Source: Cristatella mucedo (Eukaryota; Bryozoa; Phylactolaemata; Cristatellidae). From it: a stretch of DNA of 64,000 bases. The notes beneath the pieces are model-generated. The model did not search any database, was not told the origin of the DNA, and saw only the letters and a list, made by a program, of their open reading frames with translations. The position numbers and the translations under genes were made by a program. The DNA is taken from assembly GCA_009760855.2 (NCBI GenBank), contig WPIO01000042.1, positions 2,405,001-2,469,000 of the forward strand, in the 5' to 3' direction. Shown piece by piece: positions 58,231 through 64,000 of the stretch; positions within the stretch are counted from its first letter, which is position 1; each line of letters begins with the position of its first letter.

Positions 58231-58769
58231 TATGTTTGGAGACGCAATATATTTGCGTACAACATGCAGTCGCAATTAAGGCGCGCTCTGCCATCCCTAT
58301 TCACCCTGCGTCACTATGGCATGGACCCCTAACCGCGCGGGGGTCTCCCGGCTATCAACGGAAATCAACGCGCGATTGTGGGATGACTCGCCAAACCAAA
58401 GTACGACCAAAGTCGCGAACGATACACATCAACAGGGAAGACAAGACGATGCCGCTGGAAGAATCTGGATGCAAGGCGACTGAAAGGGTCGCGGAATCGC
58501 ACGGTGGGGGGCTGACAGCCCTGGGAGATCGGAGGGGCCGCAATCCCAGTTGGTCGCCGGCAGCGTTTAGGAGAGCAGGAGCGACAACTCACCGTCGCGT
58601 TGTCGGAGGTGCGGGCGGCTGCTTGGCGCCGACACGTGCTTGCACCGGTACGCGTGTAAACTAGCCAGAAGCAGTCGCCGAAATGCCTCGAGCCGATTCT
58701 CTCATCATCGCCACTCTCCCCGTGCATCCCATCGATCCAAGTCAAAGGGTACGCCTAGCCGGAAGTTGT

Positions 58770-58920
58770 TTATCGACATAAGTTATTATGAGAACTGTGG
58801 ATCATTGGTCGGCGATTCGGTGTTTTTTAATAAGTGTCAACTTGGCCTTCCTCAAAGCGAAGTGATACGACCTACAATAACCCTTAAATTCCGAACTGCG
58901 GACGGTAAAAGGGCGACGTA
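58770..58920 (+). mobile_element. Possible retroelement aspartic-protease fragment
   Basis: The frame reads GDSVFFNKCQLGLPQSEVIR and then LKFRTADGKRAT. A LG-x-P/V..R..RTADG pattern is typical for retropepsins of Ty3-like elements, but the catalytic D-T/S-G is not preserved and the fragment is short. Confidence 0.25.
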
Positions 58921-59044
58921 ATGATTGCAATAAGAATAATTGTAAGACATTTATTTGGCACCCGCTGGAGAACCAAGTCCTTTGTAGGCACTTTTCATGC
59001 CAGACAGAAAGCATGCTAATTGGTTTCTAATGACGAAAACAGTC

Positions 59045-59290
59045 TGCACTAACAATCCCGAAAAGTATAAATACAGCGGAGTCCGCAAATACTACATGGA
59101 AAAGACGATTTATTGCGTTTTCAAATGTTGTCAAGTCAGGGAATGACGTAATGTCAGTCGGGAGTCGGCTCCGGCCTTTAGAAGCACACAAACTATAGGC
59201 ATTGTGTCCATAATAATAATAATAATAATAATTCACTTGATAAAGCGCCCTCAGAGAACTTATTCTCTCTCTAGGCGCTTTAGGGTTCAG
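59045..59290 (-). mobile_element. LINE family 1 3' fragments
   Basis: 59215-59290 is the 3' tail in reverse ((TAA)n, CACTTGATAAAGCGCCCTCA). 59100-59210 resembles the coding end (GTCAAGTCAGGGAATGACGT), as in the copy at 41.9 kb, with the 3' UTR largely missing. Confidence 0.65.
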
Positions 59291-59324
59291 TTGTTTTTAG
59301 GCATGGCTACACGACTTGAGAGTC

Positions 59325-59890
59325 AGAAGAAAAGCTTATGCGATGCATAGTCCGATTGGGAAGTTGTTCGAATAGTCAGGCGGGAGCAAGAAAATGAAGG
59401 GACCTAAACAGTAATAAAAATGTTGGCCGATTTAACAGCTTTATTTTTATAGCGGCGGAAGAGCGTTAATGGCTATCACAATCGCGTGCAGTTGGCAATA
59501 AAGGATCACCCACAGCAGAATTCGAACCCCAGACTTTGGTCGTCAAGAGCGAGCGCCTTACCCCATGGGCTATTACTACCCGAAAGTGATTGACAGAACC
59601 TGGAAGTCGATACGCTGCTCGATTGGGAGTCGGAGCAGGTCGGTTACATGCGGTTTAATGTGGCAGTTGCAAAGCTCAAGGCAGACAAGCGGAGTTTTCT
59701 TTCACCAACTACAACTGTCTTATTGGGCATGAAGGAACACGTGCGAATAGTAGGCCGCAGAACTCGAGATGGTCAGCGGTCAAATGCATGGTCCAGCTCG
59801 GCCGTGGTTAAATCCGCTAAACAGGTCCACATGTTTGCAATGTTCGGTAGCTCGCAGTAGGCGGACTCGACTGGGAGTCAGAAAAGTCTA
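59325..59890 (-). mobile_element. LINE family 1 fragment split by a SINE
   Basis: 59330-59440 and 59580-59890 are consecutive parts of the RT C-terminal region in reverse (GACCTAAACAGTAATAAAAA, then TGGAAGTCGATACGCTGCTC and AAGGCAGACAAGCGGAG). The SINE at 59440-59575 lies exactly between. Confidence 0.7.
59440..59578 (-). mobile_element. SINE family 2, best-preserved copy
   Basis: On the minus strand: A box TAGCCCATGGGGTAAGGCGC, B box GGGGTTCGAATTCTG, core GGGTGATCCTTTATTGCCAA, and a tail CCGCCGCTATAAAAATAAAG. It interrupts a LINE family 1 copy. Confidence 0.82.
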
Positions 59891-59899
59891 GACGGAGCC

Positions 59900-62800
59900 G
59901 GGAATTTGCTCTGCTGCGACGCATAGCTCGCACGGGATTGGCACAAGAGGAGGCGAGAAAGAGTCGGCGCTAGCCAGTGGACGCTGGCCGATCTTTGACT
60001 ACAGTGTGTACGCACCATCGAGCTGCTGCCCAGATGCCCAGACGAGGTATCCAGGAAAAGGCGTCTCAGTGCGATTTTGCGTCAAATAATACGTACTGTA
60101 TAGACATCAAATCTGCGGACCGACTTTTCAGTGCATCTGTCACCTTTTACGTACAGCATTTAGGCGTGGCCGTAATTTGCCATTCGCCGAATCTTTGGAA
60201 ATTTCGCTCAAACCGAAATGCGGGTTGGCACTCTGCACGAGCCACTGCAACCGTGGGGACGTGCCGCCAATGCAATGGCTCCCGCTGGCGTCAACTGGCA
60301 TTAGCTACGAAGGAGGAGTTAGCCTACCGGATTGACTCCGCTGAGTGTACAAAATGTAAGAAGCCAGTTACCTCACCGGAAACGACCGGAAAGAAGCCAG
60401 TTACCGGAAACGACCGGAAAGCGCTGCTTACGAGCGGGTGGCGCTTGCATGCTGCATGCTGCAGTGCGCAGGTGACGCTCAGACCAGACGCCGATGCATC
60501 GCACCCTCGTGCTGGCGCGCGCACACGAGCGATCGCTAGCACGGGCTGCCCTCGATGAATACGCTGCGTGCTGCGCGGCCGGCGGCGGCGGCCGCCGCCC
60601 GGCGGATCGGTCTCCGGGTCGGGTGCGTGTCGGACAGGCGCAGTTCCGCTTCCGCGCGACCGGAGCGCGTCATACTCAACCGAGGCCAAAGGGGCCAGGC
60701 TGTTCTGGAATTCGCATCGGAAAACAGGATCGCGCTAAAAGAGCTAAACGGATGCCCCGGGCGGCGCTGAGAGCGCCGCCCGGGGCATCCGTCACCGCCG
60801 CCGCTCCTAGCGCTCCGCGCGATCCGTCCGGTCAGCGTGAGCTTTAGGTAGAGCGCCGATTAGGTAGAGGAACCGATCGCCGCGGTGTGGTGAAAATGAG
60901 CGTTAGCGCTTGGCAAGGGTTCGCGCGATGTGACTTAACGTCAATGGGTTCGCGCAAGCCGCCGGGCCGGCGCTGCGCTAGGCGGAAGTGAACTCGGTTG
61001 CTAGCGGTAACGACCCAGCTTGCCGACCCCCCCAACGCGCCCCGCCGGTCCCCGCGGTAGGTTACTAGGACCCGTCGAGTTCGGACGCTGAATAAACCTT
61101 CCGCCGGATTTTTGTTTCGCACGGTGACTCCACCAAGCAATATCGCAACCCTTGAGCGAAGGATATGGCTGTACCTTGCCCTCCGCCTCCTCCTCCTCCT
61201 CGGCTGATAACCCGAGCGCACGCTAGATCCTACGCAGGAGCGCTAACGCTTAGCAACTAAGCCCTTGCGACATCCTTCAGATCGCAGCAGGTGTCGCGAT
61301 TCTCAGGCCATTGAATCACATTCCCTTCCGCGGGGAGGACCCGTCGGGATGAGAGCCGGGGGAAAAGCGGTGAAAGCCGGGGAAGCCGGGTAGTAGCTGC
61401 CGAAATACGAGCCCGGTTTTTTCAAATCTATGCTGGCTTGATTCGCAGCCAGCAGTTTTCAACTACACCCCCCAACATAGACCAAAACGATTACGAGCCG
61501 GCTCGTGGTTCAACTCGCTGGATAGCTCTCGGCTAAGCGGCAGCAAACTCAGCCTCAGGAAGCTGAACGTGAGGGGATGGGGGCGGAACGCGGGTCCGCA
61601 GTTCCGCCCGACGACCTACGCACGCGGTCTTCTGCAGGATTGCGCGATCCGCTGTGTCAAAAGCAGCCGACTGGGGTGTAGCGGTTCCCGCGTCGCCTTT
61701 CGTTGTGGTCTTGCTATCCTCGGCCCGCTCGCTGGGGAGTCGTCGTTGCTGCTATGAAGGTCCATCATTGAACACTCGCAGTGCAGGCGGATGCGAGCGT
61801 GCGTCCCGCGGGTCACGCGACTCCGGCGACGGTAGTCGCTGAGGGGACGCCAGCGTTCTGGTCGAATCTTTCCTTGGCTCCACTCCACTCCTCAGTTGTA
61901 AAGATCTGTGCGCAAGAATGAAAGCGGCTGGGAAGGGAGCAAGTGAGGTGCGAGGCAACCAGGCTCGCGACGCGGAAATGACTCAAGTACCCGCCGGTGA
62001 GCGACGTCCGTCCCGATGCAGCACTCGGTGTCGCGAAGGCACGGTGGCCTCTCGCTCGACTTCTTTAGAAGCCGTCGCGAGTCAGAATGGACAGTTCAAT
62101 TTAGCCATGGCCCTACAGCCTTCGAGAGCTTGCGACCGTGCTCAACTCGCGGCAGCCGGCCACGCACGCAGTTCTCTGCCTCCGCCGTTAGTAAGAAGTA
62201 CTACTATTAAGATACGGTTTGCCCTACGCTGCCACCAACTCCAGTTACCGAGTCGGTCGAGCCCGCGTTGGCGTCTCCAAGTGCTGCATTTCACCAGGGG
62301 TGCGAGGACGCAAGGCAACGCCGCGGGCAGAGAGCGGAGCTCCAGATGCTCTGCCGGCCGAGCGTCGGCCGGAAGAGCAGTCGAAGCGAGCGAGAGCGGC
62401 AGACGGTGCCAATTAGAAAGACGATTCGCGCGACGTCCCGCGGGAGAGAGCGGGTCGGCCGCCGAGATTCGTTTAAGGCGGATTTCGCGTCAAGACCGCG
62501 AGAGCGCGATCTCCCCGCCGCACGACGACGCGAGGCGCCTTTGTCTCGCGCCTTTGTCGCCTTTTGATCGACGCTCGCCTGGCTGCCAGTGCGAGCGTGC
62601 GCATGCAGCGGCGAGCTCGCCAAGCGACGGCAGGCGCCCAGCGGCAACGACGTCGCTAAGCGTTTCGGCTTAGAAGCCGACGGCGCGCTCGGCAAGGCAT
62701 TCTTCCTCCTACAGAATGGAGACCTGTTTGTTCTCCGGTCAGCATACACAGCATGCTCGAGGCGTCTTTGTTCTACCGCTACTCGAGCCGTTGTTGTTGG

Positions 62801-63240
62801 CTGGCCGTAAAACAAAGGACGCGGTGTGAGCTCGGACTGCAATAAATGGTAGCCTACGGCAGCCGCCAGCCTTTCGCAGCGCTACGTTGCCCGTGCCGCT
62901 CCTGGTGCTGTCCAGTGGGCGCTGCCGCCGCCGATCTCGCCGCGGCTAGCTAAGCCTCGCCGAGCGCTTACACGTCGCAGCAGCACTAAGAGATCGCGTG
63001 CGCACAAGCTCAACGGCAGGTCGCTGCTTACAACCGATGGCGTGGCGGTCCAAGGAAGCGGCTCGCGAGCGCGTACCTCGGAAGAGAGACAGATCTCGCG
63101 GGAATCGCCGCATTGCAGCGAGGGTGCACGCCCGCCGAGTCGCCAACGGGAGCCTACTCTCCTGCGGAATTCTCTCTAGACAGGAAATTGGCGTTCTCTT
63201 TCTATCATTTAATACTATACTGACAATAGTTCTCGGTCTT
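59900..63240. other. GC-rich stretch without recognised gene
   Basis: GC- and CpG-rich with many overlapping open frames on both strands (for example 61918-62673 on +), which is expected at this composition. No family motif or intron-consistent exon series was found. A direct duplication of GAAGCCAGTTACC..GGAAACGACCGGAAA lies at 60360-60420. It could contain a CpG-island promoter of a gene outside the window. Confidence 0.4.
60748..60792. repeat. Perfect 21-bp GC-rich hairpin with 3-nt loop
   Basis: Arms 60748-60768 (ACGGATGCCCCGGGCGGCGC and T) and 60772-60792 are exact complements around GAG. Confidence 0.95.
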
Positions 63241-63244
63241 CTGG

Positions 63245-63550
63245 CCTTGCACTGTGGAGGAGAACTTTTCCACAATTCTTGCGCAACAACGACTCCTTCC
63301 ATCTCACGATGCTGACGATCGCACTTCTTTCCGGACCATCGCCCTGCACTTCTCCGTCTGCGAAGCTGCTTCCCGTCAGTCCACCTGCCGCAGAAGCTTG
63401 CTACTTCTCACTTCTTCGTCGTTTGAGATTAAGTCTGCTCACCACTGTATTCGCACATCTTTAGGCTTTGAGTGTGCCGCATAAGTTTCCAGCGTAGCAC
63501 CTGCTTACTCTATACGGCTTGTCGTCAAGTTACAGACGGTGATGCGTTCA
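63245..63550 (+). mobile_element. LINE family 2 3' fragment
   Basis: TTCCACAATTCTTGCGCAAC, later TTTGAGATTAAGTCTGCTCA and TAGGCTTTGAGTGTGCCGCA, match the family 2 end; the tail is AGTTACAGACGGTGATGCG. Confidence 0.7.
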
Positions 63551-63559
63551 CCCTATTAA

Positions 63560-63652
63560 CTTCGGAATTCATTCCCTTTGCAGCAAATGTAGAGCGCCTA
63601 GAAAGAGATTGAGTTCTCCGAGGGCGCTTTATCAAGTGTATTCTTATTATTA
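63560..63652 (+). mobile_element. LINE family 1 3' tail
   Basis: TTTGCAGCAAATGTAGAGCG, CCTAGAAAGAGATTGAGTTC and GGGCGCTTTATCAAGTG, then a short (ATT). It follows directly on the family 2 fragment, as at 12-13.6 kb but in the opposite order. The remaining 350 bases of the window show nothing. Confidence 0.75.
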
Positions 63653-64000
63653 CCAGGCAACAAAGTTGCCAAATATTTTACTGGGCATTTCCGACCAAAT
63701 TGGGCGAGTTATCCTACACCCTGACGCGATTTAAGTGAGTTCTGTTTGCTTTTCCTTACAGCGAGCTTTCTTTGCACTATTCGCGACGAACTTCCTTAAC
63801 TCGATCGATGTAGTGGCAGTCGCTGAGTTTGCTAGCTTTTTAAGAGCCGGCAGCTAAGCTAAAGTACCATTCACCAGTGGGCAGTCCGGTTAGTTCTAAA
63901 TTTAGCGTATAGGGAATACCTTATTCTTACTTAGCATGTTCTCGAAATTGTAGTCAGAAGCTTCAGATGGAGCTGCATGGCTAGCAATTTCTTATGGGAG

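Noticed and set aside
61918-62673. A 251-codon plus-strand frame in the GC-rich region
   Set aside because: Arg/Ser-rich composition, overlapping frames on both strands and no motif suggest a chance open frame.

Overview
The window is nuclear DNA of a multicellular animal, most likely an invertebrate that I cannot place further. Three animal genes can be assembled from it by eye: an atrophin/RERE-type corepressor, xylulokinase (XYLB) and the ciliary protein CFAP298. Two of them have GT-AG introns with consistent phases. The rest is dense repeat: two LINE families, at least two tRNA-derived SINE families, a hAT relic, a FLYWCH/MULE relic, a solo LTR, a 175-bp satellite and long microsatellites. 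Coding exons are GC-rich, while the DNA between genes varies from AT-rich to GC-rich.

Layout. 1-9.8 kb: the 3' part of an atrophin-family gene on +, twelve exons from the SANT domain to the stop codon and a poly(A) signal; the BAH/ELM2 5' end lies outside the window. 9.8-20 kb: intergenic DNA with LINE copies (one with an open reverse-transcriptase C-terminal half at 12.0-12.9 kb) and a decayed hAT transposase on - (14.0-17.7 kb). 20.6-22.5 kb: an intact xylulokinase on - in one uninterrupted reading frame. 23.3-23.6 kb: a 300-bp (GA)n tract in the 1.4-kb gap between the head-to-head starts of XYLB and CFAP298. 23.9-40.9 kb: complete CFAP298 on +, seven exons, 290 codons, with introns filled by LINE, SINE and MULE debris. 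41.6-43.1 kb: a long LINE copy on -. 44.06-45.39 kb: a solo LTR with a 4-bp target duplication. 47.0-48.4 kb: a few open, coding-looking segments of unknown identity. 52.4-55.8 kb: a satellite array of about 175 bp, one monomer of which is split by an insertion of about 0.8 kb carrying inverted GGACATTTCC-type tracts and telomere-like CCCTAAA repeats. 56-64 kb: SINE and LINE copies and a GC-rich stretch without a recognisable gene.

The three genes are not functionally linked: atrophin is a nuclear corepressor, XYLB acts in the glucuronate-xylulose pathway, and CFAP298 serves motile cilia. The most unusual material is in the repeats: the satellite with 10-bp-phased GCAAT motifs and its telomere-like insert, the SINE whose 3' tail matches one of the resident LINEs, and several perfect hairpins with very short loops that look like template-switch products.
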